Origin: Rhodoferax sp.
Lineage (GTDB): Bacteria > Pseudomonadota > Gammaproteobacteria > Burkholderiales > Burkholderiaceae_C
Direction of reading: 5' to 3'
Length of the DNA: 64,000 nucleotides
NCBI RefSeq assembly: GCF_018780565.1
Contig: NZ_JADMJN010000007.1
Location: 113,645 to 177,644, forward strand
The notes below the pieces were generated by a model. It ran no database searches, was not told the DNA's origin, and was given only the letters and a program-made list of their open reading frames with translations. How positions within the stretch are numbered: the first letter of the stretch is position 1; every line of letters begins with the position of its first letter. Of this stretch, positions 1 to 9,604 are shown one piece after another. A program made the translations under genes and the position numbers.

Positions 1-437
1 ATGGCTGCAATTTCGCCACCGGACAACACAAAGTCCCCCAGGCTGATCTGCTCGGTCACGTATTCGTCAACGAAACGCTGGTCAATACCCTCGTAGCGAC
101 CACAAATCAGGACCGCACCCGCACTATCTGCCCAACGCGAAACCATGGCGTGATTGAGCGGCTTTCCTGCAGGCGAAAAGAGAACCACCGGTGCGGCGTC
201 TGCGCGCTGCGACTGAATGCTTTGCAGGCAATGACTCAGAGGATCGGCCAACATGACCATGCCGGGGCCACCACCGAAGGGGCGATCATCGACCCGCTTG
301 TAATTGCCCTCGGCAAAATCACGTGGATTGGACAAGTGGACATCGACCTGTCCCGACTCATAGGCACGCCGGGTGATGCCACTGCTCAGCAGCGGCGCAA
401 ACAACTCGGGAAAAAGCGTGACAACATCAAAGCGCAT
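1..437 (-). CDS. trmD: tRNA (guanine-37-N1)-methyltransferase TrmD, 3' end cut by window
   Basis: TrmD methylates N1 of G37 next to the anticodon using S-adenosylmethionine, which prevents +1 frameshifting. The first 145 codons are present; the usual length is about 250, so about 100 residues lie beyond the window start. The frame starts at an ATG 10 bases after the rimM stop. Seen: the N-terminus [13 protein letters not shown], the FGGGPGM loop at residues 54-60, CGRYEGID at 112-119 and LSGGE at 138-142, which belong to the trefoil-knot SAM site. It is the third gene of an rpsP-rimM-trmD operon; rplS normally follows. The protein is incomplete only because of the window edge. Confidence 0.95.
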   Translation of the reverse strand, partial: MRFDVVTLFPELFAPLLSSGITRRAYESGQVDVHLSNPRDFAEGNYKRVDDRPFGGGPGMVMLADPLSHCLQSIQSQRADAAPVVLFSPAGKPLNHAMVSRWADSAGAVLICGRYEGIDQRFVDEYVTEQISLGDFVLSGGEIAA

Positions 438-447
438 AAGGTCGCGC

Positions 448-1011
448 TCAAAAATCGGGTTGCCAGTCCACCAGAATGCGCCGGGCCGTCAAATCAACGT
501 CATCGATGTAGACCGATACAAAAGGAATCATGCGCTCCAGCGTCTTGCCATCCTGCTCGCAGTCCATCACCAGCACGGTTTGCGCGCCGGTCGATAGCAA
601 TTCCTTGACCTTGCCCAGCGCCACGCCTTCGCGATTGACAACATCCAGACCGATCAAGTCGACCCAGTAGTACTCGTCTTTCTCGGCTGTTGGAAAACTG
701 GAACGGGAAACGAAAATGCGAGCCCCACGCAAGGCTTCTGCCGCATTGCGATCATTGACATCGCGTGCACTGGCCACAACCGTCCCGGAATGGTCTTTGG
801 CTTCGGTGATGGCCAGCTTGGCCACCCCGGAAAAGGTCTTTGCACCCTTTTCAGCTGGCAGCAAGAACCAGCGCCTCGAAGAAAAAAGCGCCTCGGGATC
901 GGCGCTGTAGGGCAGGACTTTGAACCAACCCTTGATGCCCCAGGCATCAGCGATGCGCCCAACTTCGATAGCATCCGCCGGCAATTCGGCGGCTTCGAGG
1001 CCGGGCAACAT
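448..1011 (-). CDS. rimM: 16S rRNA processing protein RimM
   Basis: RimM binds ribosomal protein S19 and helps mature the 30S head domain. The protein has 187 residues, normal for the family. The N-terminal RimM domain opens with [17 protein letters not shown] at about residues 16-32, and a C-terminal PRC-barrel starts near [15 protein letters not shown] lies one codon upstream of the chosen ATG and either could be used. The gene sits 10 bases after rpsP and 10 bases before trmD, the standard ribosome-maturation operon. Confidence 0.95.
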   Translation of the reverse strand: MLPGLEAAELPADAIEVGRIADAWGIKGWFKVLPYSADPEALFSSRRWFLLPAEKGAKTFSGVAKLAITEAKDHSGTVVASARDVNDRNAAEALRGARIFVSRSSFPTAEKDEYYWVDLIGLDVVNREGVALGKVKELLSTGAQTVLVMDCEQDGKTLERMIPFVSVYIDDVDLTARRILVDWQPDF

Positions 1012-1021
1012 CACAGTGACA

Positions 1022-1273
1022 TCAGGCCGCTTTTTTGGCAGCTTGATTGATCAGGCGTTCCACGGTGGGGGAAGCTTGCGCACCCACGCTTTTCCAGTAA
1101 GTCAGGCGATCCTGCGCAATGCGGATGCTTTCTTCATTGGCAGTTGCGATCGGATTGTAAAAACCGATGCGCTCAATGAAGCGACCGTCGCGGCGGGTAC
1201 GCTTGTCAGCAACAACAATATTGAAAAACGGGCGTGCTTTTGCACCGCCACGGGCGAGTCGAATGACGACCAT
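1022..1273 (-). CDS. rpsP: 30S ribosomal protein S16
   Basis: Small-subunit ribosomal protein needed for 30S assembly. It has 83 residues, the expected size. The N-terminus [20 protein letters not shown] and the stretch [12 protein letters not shown] are the S16 hallmarks. It is the first gene of the rpsP-rimM-trmD operon, so the operon promoter should lie in the roughly 200-base gap (1274-1480) shared with the divergent TM2 gene. I could not pick a convincing promoter there by eye. Confidence 0.97.
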   Translation of the reverse strand: MVVIRLARGGAKARPFFNIVVADKRTRRDGRFIERIGFYNPIATANEESIRIAQDRLTYWKSVGAQASPTVERLINQAAKKAA

Positions 1274-1480
1274 GATTTATCCTTTGGGCGGCAGAATTTT
1301 ATTTCTGCCTTTTGATCAGCACTTAATTCAGCGTTTGAGACACGCAACTGGCCACCCGGCCAGCGACACACTAAATAGCTCTCCATTATACCGTTTCCTG
1401 CTTCCGAACCTGCCACTTTTCAGGGATCGGTGCTTTTTGTCCTCCAGCGCACCTGCGCGAGCGGGCAATAATGGACACCT

Positions 1481-1927
1481 ATGAAAAATAAAACTGTCGC
1501 CGCCTGGCTGGCCTTTCTTGGCGGTCCCCTGGGACTGCATCGCTTCTATCTGTGCGGCATGGGTGACATGTTGGGCTGGCTCCTGCCGCTGCCCACTGCG
1601 CTTGGCTTGTACGGCATTGAACGGGTGCAACAAAATGGGGTGGACGATCAATGGAGCTGGATACTGATTCCGTTGCTTGGCTTTACCATGGCCGGCTGTG
1701 CGTTGAATGCGATTGTCTACGGCCTGATGACACCCGAAAAATGGAATGCCCGCTTCAATCCATCAATACCAACGGATGCGGCACCGGGTCGCACGAACTG
1801 GGCCACCATCGGGGCCATCGTATTGGCACTGCTGCTGGGCACCACGGTGTTGATGAGCAGCATTGTGTTCAGCTTCCAGCGCTACTTCGAGTACCAGATT
1901 GAAGAGGCGCGCAAGATTTCCCAATGA
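1481..1927 (+). CDS. TM2-domain membrane protein
   Basis: Small inner-membrane protein of unknown role, 148 residues. The N-terminus (KTVAAWLAFLGGPLGLHRFY) is the TM2 signature: a helix, a Gly-rich turn and the H-R-F-Y motif. Further hydrophobic segments lie near residues 30-45, 60-85 and 108-130, and a short charged tail ends the protein. It is divergent from rpsP and convergent with pit, whose stop is 20 bases away, so it is probably transcribed alone. The family has no settled biochemical function. Confidence 0.8.
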   Translation: MKNKTVAAWLAFLGGPLGLHRFYLCGMGDMLGWLLPLPTALGLYGIERVQQNGVDDQWSWILIPLLGFTMAGCALNAIVYGLMTPEKWNARFNPSIPTDAAPGRTNWATIGAIVLALLLGTTVLMSSIVFSFQRYFEYQIEEARKISQ

Positions 1928-1946
1928 AGCCACTTGCTTGGTCGCA

Positions 1947-2957
1947 TCAGAAAATCTGCAAACTCACCCAATAGGAAATCGCTGCCACGAATGCACTGGC
2001 TGGAATCGTGAAGACCCAGGCCCAGACGATATTGCCCGCCACGCCCCAACGCACTGCGCTGGCGCGTTTCACCGACCCCACGCCGACGATGGCACCCGTG
2101 ATGGTATGGGTTGTCGACACGGGAATACCGAGTGCTGTAGCCGTGAACAAGGTGATCGCCCCGCCGGTTTCAGCACAAAACCCGCCTACTGGTTTGAGCT
2201 TGGTAATCTTTTGCCCCATGGTGCGAACAATGCGCCAGCCACCAAACATAGTGCCAGCACCAATGGCCATGTAACAACTGACGACGGCCCAAGTGGGAGG
2301 CGCTTTGTCGCCGGTTGAGGCATAGCCCGTGGCAATCAGAAGCATCCAAATAATGCCGATGGTTTTTTGAGCATCGTTGCCACCGTGGCCTAGACTATAG
2401 GCGCCCGCTGAGACCAATTGCAAACGGCGAAACCATTTGTCCACGCGCATGGGGCGACTGCGACGAAAAACCCAGGCCACCAGCACCATCATCACTGAGC
2501 CGAGCAGAAAACCCAACAACGGTGAAATGAAAATGAAGGCCACCGTTTTGAGAATCCCTGCCGACAACAGTACGCCAGCACCAGCCTTGGCAATGACCGC
2601 CCCCACGATACCGCCGATCAAGGCATGGGACGAACTGCTGGGTATGCCGTAGTACCAGGTAATGAAATTCCAGGTAATTGCGCCGATCAGCGCACCAAAC
2701 ACCACATGGGTATCCACGATGCCGGGCTGTACGATCCCCTTGCCCACGGTGGCAGCCACTGTGTAGTTGAACACCAGGATCGCGATGACATTGAAGAACG
2801 CCGCAAAAAGAACGGCCTGTCCCGGCTTGAGAACACCCGTAGACACCACCGTCGCAATTGAGTTGGCGGCGTCATGAAACCCGTTCATGAAGTCGAACAG
2901 AATGGCGAGTACGACTAACAACACCACCACCCACAGGGCCGTTTGTACGGTTTCCAT
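1947..2957 (-). CDS. pit: PiT-family inorganic phosphate transporter
   Basis: Low-affinity phosphate (or metal-phosphate) symporter of the inner membrane. The protein has 336 residues with about ten hydrophobic segments. The two inverted PHO4 signature repeats are clear: FDFMNGFHDAANSIATVVST near residue 22 and GIPVSTTHTITGAIVGVGS near residue 277. Its start is 15 bases after the stop of the upstream PhoU-like gene, forming the common DUF47-pit pair. A PiT sulfate permease is possible in principle, but the DUF47 partner favours phosphate. Confidence 0.92.
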   Translation of the reverse strand: METVQTALWVVVLLVVLAILFDFMNGFHDAANSIATVVSTGVLKPGQAVLFAAFFNVIAILVFNYTVAATVGKGIVQPGIVDTHVVFGALIGAITWNFITWYYGIPSSSSHALIGGIVGAVIAKAGAGVLLSAGILKTVAFIFISPLLGFLLGSVMMVLVAWVFRRSRPMRVDKWFRRLQLVSAGAYSLGHGGNDAQKTIGIIWMLLIATGYASTGDKAPPTWAVVSCYMAIGAGTMFGGWRIVRTMGQKITKLKPVGGFCAETGGAITLFTATALGIPVSTTHTITGAIVGVGSVKRASAVRWGVAGNIVWAWVFTIPASAFVAAISYWVSLQIF

Positions 2958-2972
2958 CGTGCAGGCTCCGAA

Positions 2973-3620
2973 TCAGGAATTCTCGAGGATGATGCCCTCG
3001 ATGACGTTGGCGACGTCTTCACACTTGTCGGTGATGGTCTCCAACAACTCGTAAATCGCCTTGAGCTTGATGACCTCCCGCACATCGGGCTCCTCCCGAA
3101 ACAGCTTGCTCATGGCGCTGCGCATCACGCGATCAGCGTCGGACTCAAGCTGATCGATCTCTTCACAGGTTTTAAGGGCTGCCGCCGCCGTCGCAGGATC
3201 GGCAATCTTCGCCAGCATGCCCACCGCATCGCGGACCCGCTCGCAACACTTCACGCTCAAATCCGTCAGGCGGGTAATGTCTTCCGTCATGTGATGCACG
3301 TCGTACAGGGCCATGGTCTCAGCCGAATCCTGGATCAGGTCCGCAATATCGTCCATGGTGTTGATCAGCGAGTGAATTTGTTCGCGATCGATCGGCGTGA
3401 TGAAGGTCAGGTGAATCGACTTGTTGACTTCATGTGTCACCCGATCAGCTGCGCGCTCGGCGCTGTCCACATCTTCATTGTATTTTTGACGCAGAACGGG
3501 ATCGCTGTAGTTGGCAACCAGTTTGGAAAACGCTTGTGCCGCTTCGACGATACGGTCCGCGTGTTGGTTGAACATTTCAAAATAGTTGCTTTCGCGCGGC
3601 AACAGTTTTCCAAAAAACAT
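2973..3620 (-). CDS. DUF47/PhoU-like phosphate transport regulator
   Basis: All-helical PhoU-fold protein of the DUF47 (TIGR00153) family, thought to modulate the PiT transporter beside it. It has 215 residues from the chosen ATG (MFFGKLLPRESNYFEMF), which follows a GAGGAG ribosome-binding site. An upstream in-frame start nine codons earlier lacks such a site. Acidic helices containing EDITRLTD and EEIDQLESDAD match the conserved metal-binding positions of the family. It is the first gene of a two-gene unit with pit. Confidence 0.88.
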   Translation of the reverse strand: MFFGKLLPRESNYFEMFNQHADRIVEAAQAFSKLVANYSDPVLRQKYNEDVDSAERAADRVTHEVNKSIHLTFITPIDREQIHSLINTMDDIADLIQDSAETMALYDVHHMTEDITRLTDLSVKCCERVRDAVGMLAKIADPATAAAALKTCEEIDQLESDADRVMRSAMSKLFREEPDVREVIKLKAIYELLETITDKCEDVANVIEGIILENS

Positions 3621-3712
3621 GGTCGACTCCTCAAGAGAACATGTCAAATAAATGACGGCATCGGGACTGCCGGCAGTTTAACCGCCCGCCCCACAGACAA
3701 AGGCCAGCGAAT

Positions 3713-4081
3713 TCAGGCACCGCGAAAAATAAAATAGACCGCACCCACCATGCACAAGGCCGCCCACAAATAATCCAGCTTGAAGGGTTCCTTCAAATAG
3801 AACATGGCGAATGGAACGAACACGGCAAGCGTGATGACCTCCTGCATGATTTTGAGCTGTCCCACACTGAATCCGGCTTGCTGATAACCAATGCGATTGG
3901 CGGGCACCTGCAGCCCATATTCGAACAAGGCAATGCCCCAACTCACAAGCGCTGCAAGGTACCAGGGCGCCGTGGCCAAATTCTTCAAATGGCCATACCA
4001 GGCCATCGTCATGAAGACGTTGCTGCAAATCAGCAACAGGACCGTTTGCAGTGACAGGGGGATGGATTGGAGCATGTTCAT
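3713..4081 (-). CDS. DUF486/DMT-like four-helix membrane protein
   Basis: Hydrophobic protein of 122 residues with four predicted membrane helices, matching the DUF486 family in the drug/metabolite transporter superfamily. The stretch NVFMTMAWYGHLKN and the motif ANRIGY are characteristic. The substrate is unknown. The start is either this ATG or the one two codons later (MLQSIPLSLQ). It lies between the acnB terminator and the DUF47-pit pair on the same strand and is probably independent of acnB. Confidence 0.8.
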   Translation of the reverse strand: MNMLQSIPLSLQTVLLLICSNVFMTMAWYGHLKNLATAPWYLAALVSWGIALFEYGLQVPANRIGYQQAGFSVGQLKIMQEVITLAVFVPFAMFYLKEPFKLDYLWAALCMVGAVYFIFRGA

Positions 4082-4118
4082 GCAGCCGTTTCTCCGGCAT
4101 CGTTGATTTCAAGCTGGC

Positions 4119-4152
4119 TAAAAAAAACCCCGCAACCGGAATCGCGGGGTTC
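4119..4152 (-). terminator. Rho-independent terminator after acnB
   Basis: An 8-bp stem, AACCCCGC (4126-4133) with GCGGGGTT (4144-4151), around a 10-base loop. On the minus strand it is followed by a run of T (complement of 4120-4127). It lies about 50 bases past the acnB stop and separates acnB from the DUF486 gene. Confidence 0.88.
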
Positions 4153-4200
4153 TTGACTCACAGCGGGCCCAGCCAAGACCGGGCCTCGCGCGCTGGCCTG

Positions 4201-6813
4201 CTAGGCGGCTTCGCCTTGCTTGACACGCGCTGCGGCATCCGTGTAGTCCTTCACCTTGTCAAAGTTCAGGTACTGGTAAATTTTGTCGCTGGCGGCCGTC
4301 AGCACGCCCATGTCCGCCATGTACTCTGCCTTGCTGGGGATACGCCCCAGCTTGGAGCAGATGGCAGCCAGTTCGGCGCTACCCAAGTACACATTGCTGT
4401 TCTTGCCCAGACGGTTCGGGAAGTTCCGGGTGGATGTGGAGAACACGGTTGCGCCCTCTTTCACCTGCGCCTGGTTGCCCATGCACAAGCTGCAACCGGG
4501 CATTTCCATGCGCGCACCGGCAGAGCCCAAAACGCCATAGTGACCTTCTTCGGTCAACTGCTTGGCATCCATCTTGGTCGGCGGCGCCATCCACAGTTTC
4601 ACCGGGATATCGCGCTTGTTTTCCAGCAGCTTGGACGCTGCGCGGAAGTGGCCAATGTTGGTCATGCAGGAACCAATGAACACTTCGTCGATCTTGGCAC
4701 CGGCCACGTCGGCCAGTGTTTTCACATCGTCCGGGTCGTTCGGGCAGGCCACAATCGGCTCATGGATGTCGGCCAGGTCAATCTCGATCACAGCCGCGTA
4801 TTCAGCGTCCGCATCGCCCTTGAGCAACTGGGGATCGGCCAGCCAGGCTTCCATGGCCTTGATACGGCGGTTGATGGTGCGCACATCCGAGTAACCCTCG
4901 GCAATCATCCACTTCAGCATCGTGATGTTGCTGTTGATGTACTCCTGAATCGGCTCTTTGTTCAGATGCACGGTGCAACCACCGGCACTGCGCTCGGCAG
5001 AAGCGTCGCTCAACTCAAAGGCCTGCTCAACCTTCAGGTCTGGCAATCCTTCAATTTCCAGAATGCGGCCGGAGAAAATGTTCTTCTTGCCCTGCTTGGC
5101 CACAGTCAGCAGACCGGCCTTGATGGCGTACAGCGGAATGGCATTGACCAGATCGCGCAAGGTGATACCAGGCTGCATCTTGCCTTTGAAACGCACCAAC
5201 ACGCTCTCAGGCATGTCCAAAGGCATGACACCCGTCGCCGCACCAAAAGCGACCAGACCGGAACCTGCGGGGAAACTGATACCGATGGGGAAGCGCGTAT
5301 GGCTGTCGCCGCCCGTACCCACGGTGTCAGGCAGCAGCATGCGGTTCAACCAGCTGTGAATGATGCCGTCACCCGGACGCAAGGGAATGCCGCCGCGCGT
5401 GCTGATGAAGTCAGGCAGCTCGTGGTGCATTTTCACGTCCACCGGCTTCGGATAGGCCGCTGTGTGACAGAACGACTGCATCACCAGGTCGGCACTAAAA
5501 CCCAGGCACGCCAGATCCTTCAGTTCGTCGCGGGTCATCGGGCCGGTGGTGTCTTGAGAACCCACGCTGGTCATCTTGGGTTCGCAATACGTACCGGGGC
5601 GAACGCCCTGCTGGTTGCCGGCAACCAATGGCAAACCACATGCGCGACCCACCATTTTTTGCGCCAGTGTGAAACCTTTTTTCGTATCCACAGGATTCTG
5701 CGGCAAACGGAACAACGTGCTCACGGGCAGACCCAGCGCTTCGCGCGCCTTGGCGGTCAAACCGCGGCCAATAATCAAGGGAATACGGCCACCCGCACGC
5801 ACCTCATCAAACAGCACATCGCTCTTGACTTTGAACTCGGCAATGGTCTGGCCGTCTTTCAATGCTTTGCCTTCATAGGGACGCAGTTCCACCACGTCGC
5901 CCATGTTCATCTTGCTCACGTCCAGTTCGATGGGCAGGGCGCCGGAGTCTTCCATGGTGTTGTAGAAGATCGGAGCGATCTTGCCACCCAGGCATACACC
6001 GCCAAAGCGCTTGTTGGGCACAAACGGAATGTCCTCGCCCGTGAACCACAGCACCGAGTTGGTGGCTGACTTGCGCGAAGAACCGGTACCGACCACGTCA
6101 CCGACGTAGGCCACCAGATTGCCCTTGGCCCGCAGACCTTCGAGGAATTTCACAGGACCACGCTTGCCATCTTCTTCAGGAACGACGCCAGGACGTGCAT
6201 TCTTGTGCATGGCCAATGCGTGCATCGGGATATCAGGACGGCTGAAAGCGTCAGGCGCGGGTGACAGGTCATCCGTGTTGATCTCGCCTTCCACTTTGAA
6301 AACAGTGAGTGTGATCGACTTCGGCACTTCGGGACGCGAGGTAAACCACTCGGCGTCGGCCCAGCTTTGCAGCACGGCTTTGGCTTGCGCGTTGCCTTTT
6401 TCGGCCTTTTCCTGGACATCATGAAACTGATCGAACATCAGCAGGGTCTTTTTGAGTCCGTTGGCTGCGACCTGCGCAACCGGGCCGTCAGCGTCAAGCA
6501 AATCAACCAGGGGGCTGATGTTGTAACCACCCAGCATGGTGCCAAGCAACTCTGTTGCCTTCTCACGCGAGATCAGCGAGCATTTTTCGGTGCCATGGGC
6601 CACAGCAGCCAGATAAGACGCCTTGACCTTGGCCGCATCGTCCACGCCCGCCGGAACGCGGTGGGTGATCAAGTCGACCAGCGTCGCCTCTTCCCCTTGG
6701 GGTGGATTCTTCAGCAGTTCGATCAACTCACCCGTCTGCTTGGCAGACAAAGGCAAGGGGGGGATGCCAAGAGCGGCGCGCTCGGCGACGTGGGCACGGT
6801 AGGTTTGTAACAT
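4201..6813 (-). CDS. acnB: Aconitate hydratase B (bifunctional with 2-methylisocitrate dehydratase)
   Basis: Interconverts citrate and isocitrate in the TCA cycle, and usually 2-methylisocitrate. The protein has 870 residues, as in other AcnB enzymes. The start [19 protein letters not shown] follows an AAGGAG site; an in-frame start 15 codons upstream is unlikely. The AcnB layout is visible: N-terminal HEAT-like helices, swivel domain, then the catalytic domains. Cluster ligands are in GSCMTN (Cys about 716) and CSLCMGN (Cys about 774 and 777). It lies with mdh and the CitE-like gene on the minus strand, facing the sdh-gltA operon across gntR. Confidence 0.97.
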   Translation of the reverse strand: MLQTYRAHVAERAALGIPPLPLSAKQTGELIELLKNPPQGEEATLVDLITHRVPAGVDDAAKVKASYLAAVAHGTEKCSLISREKATELLGTMLGGYNISPLVDLLDADGPVAQVAANGLKKTLLMFDQFHDVQEKAEKGNAQAKAVLQSWADAEWFTSRPEVPKSITLTVFKVEGEINTDDLSPAPDAFSRPDIPMHALAMHKNARPGVVPEEDGKRGPVKFLEGLRAKGNLVAYVGDVVGTGSSRKSATNSVLWFTGEDIPFVPNKRFGGVCLGGKIAPIFYNTMEDSGALPIELDVSKMNMGDVVELRPYEGKALKDGQTIAEFKVKSDVLFDEVRAGGRIPLIIGRGLTAKAREALGLPVSTLFRLPQNPVDTKKGFTLAQKMVGRACGLPLVAGNQQGVRPGTYCEPKMTSVGSQDTTGPMTRDELKDLACLGFSADLVMQSFCHTAAYPKPVDVKMHHELPDFISTRGGIPLRPGDGIIHSWLNRMLLPDTVGTGGDSHTRFPIGISFPAGSGLVAFGAATGVMPLDMPESVLVRFKGKMQPGITLRDLVNAIPLYAIKAGLLTVAKQGKKNIFSGRILEIEGLPDLKVEQAFELSDASAERSAGGCTVHLNKEPIQEYINSNITMLKWMIAEGYSDVRTINRRIKAMEAWLADPQLLKGDADAEYAAVIEIDLADIHEPIVACPNDPDDVKTLADVAGAKIDEVFIGSCMTNIGHFRAASKLLENKRDIPVKLWMAPPTKMDAKQLTEEGHYGVLGSAGARMEMPGCSLCMGNQAQVKEGATVFSTSTRNFPNRLGKNSNVYLGSAELAAICSKLGRIPSKAEYMADMGVLTAASDKIYQYLNFDKVKDYTDAAARVKQGEAA

Positions 6814-6876
6814 GGTCAACTCCTTCTTAATCAACAAAATGGTTTCAGCCCTCGTCAAAAGGACTTAATTAGCTAT

Positions 6877-7299
6877 CTATTTAATAGCGACCTCAGTAGG
6901 TGCATCAAGCACGCTGGGTGGCGGATTCCTGCTCAACGCCAACGCGGTGATGGCCTGATCCGGGCTCACGCAGGCATCAGCCAGGCGCTTGCCCAGCTTC
7001 TGGTTCATCAGCATGGACTTGTTGGCAAGCTGCAGCCAGACTGCGCCGGCCTGACGATCTTCCAGACGGATAGCGCCAGTTGTGGTTTCAACCGGAACCA
7101 TGCGGTATTTTTGATTGGCGATATGAACATCGAAATGACCCGGTGCTTTGGCGTCTGCTTTCACAGTCACAAAGGCACCCAGTTCGCAGGGCAACCGTCC
7201 CTGGTGCACGCGCTGGGCAATGGCAAGCTCGGCCGGCGTCTGCGCCAGCAAGCTGAAAGACACGGCAGAAAAGAAAACAGATACCAGCAGCTTTTTCAT
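6877..7299 (-). CDS. Small exported protein of unknown function
   Basis: Not recognised as a named family. The start MKKLLVSVFFSAVSFSLLAQ follows an AAGGA site, better than two in-frame starts upstream, and gives 140 residues with a clear Sec signal peptide ending near AQ-TPAE. The rest is a mixed alpha/beta domain that should be periplasmic. It has Cys in RLPCELG and in DACVSPD, which could form one disulfide. It lies between acnB and the CitE-like gene on the same strand and could be co-transcribed with either. The real function is unknown. Confidence 0.7.
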   Translation of the reverse strand: MKKLLVSVFFSAVSFSLLAQTPAELAIAQRVHQGRLPCELGAFVTVKADAKAPGHFDVHIANQKYRMVPVETTTGAIRLEDRQAGAVWLQLANKSMLMNQKLGKRLADACVSPDQAITALALSRNPPPSVLDAPTEVAIK

Positions 7300-7334
7300 C
7301 GTTCGCATCCTTAGTGAGTGGATTGGGTCAAGAA

Positions 7335-8396
7335 TCACGCCGAAAAATAGGCCCGGACCTCGTCAGGAAGACGTCGTCCGGTTTGATGCGCCCGCTCCAG
7401 CACATGCCAAAAGTAGCGGTAACTGGCGCGATCGTGCAATTTTCCATCATAAGAGATGGGGGCCCAATCGGCCTGCCCCGCCCGCACCATGATATTCGCT
7501 GCCAGGTCAATTTCAGAAGCTGCCGGTGCGAAAGCCTCCAGAATCGGCCTGATCTGGGCCGGGTGAATGCTCCACATGCGGGTATAGCCCAAGCTGCGCG
7601 AAGCCCGCGTGGCAGCCTGTTGCACGGCAATCGCATCACTGATCTCAGTCACCACACAGTGGGCAGGCACCTTGCCGTGTGCATGGCATGCCGAGGCAAT
7701 CTCCAGCTTGGCACGAACGACAAGCGGGTGGCTGAACTGATCCGGTCGATCGGCATCCTGACCTGCATGCATGCCCATCGCACTGGAAGGAATCGCACCA
7801 CCATGGCTCGAAACGAAATCCATCAAGCCGAAGCTCAAGGACTGCACCCTGGGATGCGCCGCAATGTCAAAAGCACGGTGCACCGCCGCGGGCGACTCGA
7901 TCAGCACATGCAGGGGCAAGGCATCCTTTCGCCCGGACCTGGCAGCCGCCTGATCCACCAGATGCACCGCGCGCTCAACGTCGGCAACCGTTTCCACCTT
8001 GGGAATCATCACATGGCACAGTGCAGCTGCCGCACCACCCACAATGATGTCCAGATCCTGCTCGAACGCCGGGTGATCCACGGCATGGACCCGCGCCGCA
8101 ACCCGGGACACAACACCGGATGCTACATTATGAATAGCAGCATGCGCTTGATTGGCGAGGGCCACCACCATATTTGCATGGTCAAACTCACCGCCAACGG
8201 GCGCGCCATCCTCGCAGTCCAGCGTGACATCGAACACGCAGGCGCCAAACTCCTGCGACATTTCTGCCTGCAGAGCCAGACTCTTGATCATCCGGGCCTC
8301 CACGCCGCTGTAATGATCACACACCGGCAAAAAAGCCGATGCCGCCTGTGCGCCCAGGAGAACATCGCGGGGGTGTTGCCCCCCCGCGTTTGCCAT
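7335..8396 (-). CDS. HpcH/HpaI aldolase/citrate lyase-family protein (CitE-like)
   Basis: TIM-barrel lyase of the CitE family, whose members cleave or form citramalyl-CoA, malyl-CoA or similar thioesters. Seen: VFDVTLDCEDGAP, an Asp/Glu metal- and CoA-site motif; ALCHVMIPKVE; PLHVLIESPAAVHR; and SLGYTRMWSIHPAQI near the C-terminus. No citD or citF neighbours are present, so it is not a citrate lyase subunit. The ATG chosen gives 353 residues; a GTG 21 codons upstream (8459) is the alternative. An inverted repeat of G and C runs lies just inside the start. Placement between mdh and acnB suggests a role with C4/C5 acids, by inference only. Confidence 0.85.
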   Translation of the reverse strand: MANAGGQHPRDVLLGAQAASAFLPVCDHYSGVEARMIKSLALQAEMSQEFGACVFDVTLDCEDGAPVGGEFDHANMVVALANQAHAAIHNVASGVVSRVAARVHAVDHPAFEQDLDIIVGGAAAALCHVMIPKVETVADVERAVHLVDQAAARSGRKDALPLHVLIESPAAVHRAFDIAAHPRVQSLSFGLMDFVSSHGGAIPSSAMGMHAGQDADRPDQFSHPLVVRAKLEIASACHAHGKVPAHCVVTEISDAIAVQQAATRASRSLGYTRMWSIHPAQIRPILEAFAPAASEIDLAANIMVRAGQADWAPISYDGKLHDRASYRYFWHVLERAHQTGRRLPDEVRAYFSA

Positions 8397-8472
8397 GGCA
8401 TGCGCTACGCCGCCAGCCGAAGAGGCTGTGCCTGCTTGGGACGACCCAGCGCTGCGCACGACTTGGCTTGAC

Positions 8473-9459
8473 TTACAGCAGATGGGCGACGCCGGCTTGC
8501 TCGTCCTGCAATTCCTTCAAGGTCTTGTTGATGCATTCCTGGCTGAACGCATCGATCGGCAGATCCTGAACCACCTTGTATTCGCCGCCTTCGCAGGTCA
8601 CGGCAAAACCGAACATGGTGTCCTTGGGGATACCGTACTGGCCATCCGAGGGGATACCCATGGTGACCCACTTGCCGTTGGTGCCCAGGGCCCAGTCGCG
8701 CATGTGGTCGATAGCGGCGTTGGCCGCGGATGCAGCGGACGACACGCCACGGGCAGCGATGATGGCTGCGCCACGTTTGCCGACGGTGGGCAGGAACACG
8801 TTGGCGTTCCAGTCCTGGTCATTGATCATGTCCTTGACGCTTTGGCCCTTGATGGTGGCGAAGCGGTAGTCAGCGTACATGGTGGGCGAGTGGTTGCCCC
8901 ACACGGTCATTTTTTCGATGTCCGCCACGGCCTTGCCGGTCTTGTCGGCCAACTGGCTCAAGGCGCGGTTGTGGTCCAGGCGCAGCATGGCGGTGAAATT
9001 CTTGCGTGGCAGATCAGGCGCGCTCTTCATGGCGATGTAGGCATTGGTGTTGGCAGGGTTGCCGACCACCAGCACCTTGACATTGCGGCTGGCCACGGCG
9101 TTGAGCGCCTTGCCCTGCGCAGTAAAGATCTCGGCATTAACCGCCAACAACTCGGCACGTTCCATGCCGGGGCCACGGGGACGCGAACCGATCAACAAGG
9201 CGTAGTCCACGTCCTTGAATGCAGTCAAGGGGTCGCTGTGCGCTTCAATGCCCACCAGCAGGGGGAAGGCGCAATCCTGCAATTCCATGATCACGCCTTG
9301 CAGGGCTTGCTGGGCCTTTTCAACGGGTACTTCCAGCAGGCTCAGCACCACAGGCTGATCTTTGCCCAACATTTCGCCAGAGGCGATGCGAAACAGAATG
9401 GCATATCCAATTTGACCAGCTGCGCCAGTAACGGCAACGCGGACAGGCTTTTTGCTCAT
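8473..9459 (-). CDS. mdh: Malate dehydrogenase (NAD)
   Basis: Oxidises malate to oxaloacetate in the TCA cycle. The protein has 328 residues starting [20 protein letters not shown], which is the NAD-binding Rossmann loop. An upstream in-frame start 16 codons earlier was rejected because it would precede this loop. The conserved [18 protein letters not shown] and [11 protein letters not shown] segments include the substrate arginines and the catalytic His. This is the long beta/gamma-proteobacterial type. It is divergent from the GntR gene, with a palindrome in the shared region. Confidence 0.97.
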   Translation of the reverse strand: MSKKPVRVAVTGAAGQIGYAILFRIASGEMLGKDQPVVLSLLEVPVEKAQQALQGVIMELQDCAFPLLVGIEAHSDPLTAFKDVDYALLIGSRPRGPGMERAELLAVNAEIFTAQGKALNAVASRNVKVLVVGNPANTNAYIAMKSAPDLPRKNFTAMLRLDHNRALSQLADKTGKAVADIEKMTVWGNHSPTMYADYRFATIKGQSVKDMINDQDWNANVFLPTVGKRGAAIIAARGVSSAASAANAAIDHMRDWALGTNGKWVTMGIPSDGQYGIPKDTMFGFAVTCEGGEYKVVQDLPIDAFSQECINKTLKELQDEQAGVAHLL

Positions 9460-9578
9460 GGTAAGAACTCCAGAAGTGTTGTGAAACGAGTACTGGTGGA
9501 TGCCCAAACGGGTTGCCTGAGCCCCACAGAATGCGCGCCGAGTTTACTCTGGAAAACCCTGAGTCGTCAATTTGTCTT

Positions 9579-9596
9579 ATGTCTTATATAAGATAT
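9579..9596. promoter_or_regulatory. Palindromic candidate operator between mdh and gntR
   Basis: The core TCTTATATAAGA (9582-9593) is a perfect 12-bp palindrome. One flanking pair mismatches and the next two match, giving an 18-bp near-palindrome. A second GTCTTAT half-site lies directly before it (9574-9580). It sits in the 145-base region between divergent mdh and gntR starts and is the size expected for a GntR dimer. Assignment to this regulator is inference from position and symmetry. Confidence 0.55.
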
Positions 9597-9604
9597 GATT
9601 GCGC

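Noticed and set aside
4051..6069. 672-codon plus-strand open frame opposite acnB
   Set aside because: It is fully antisense to a clear acnB and reads as His/Gln/Arg-rich sequence typical of GC-rich shadow frames.
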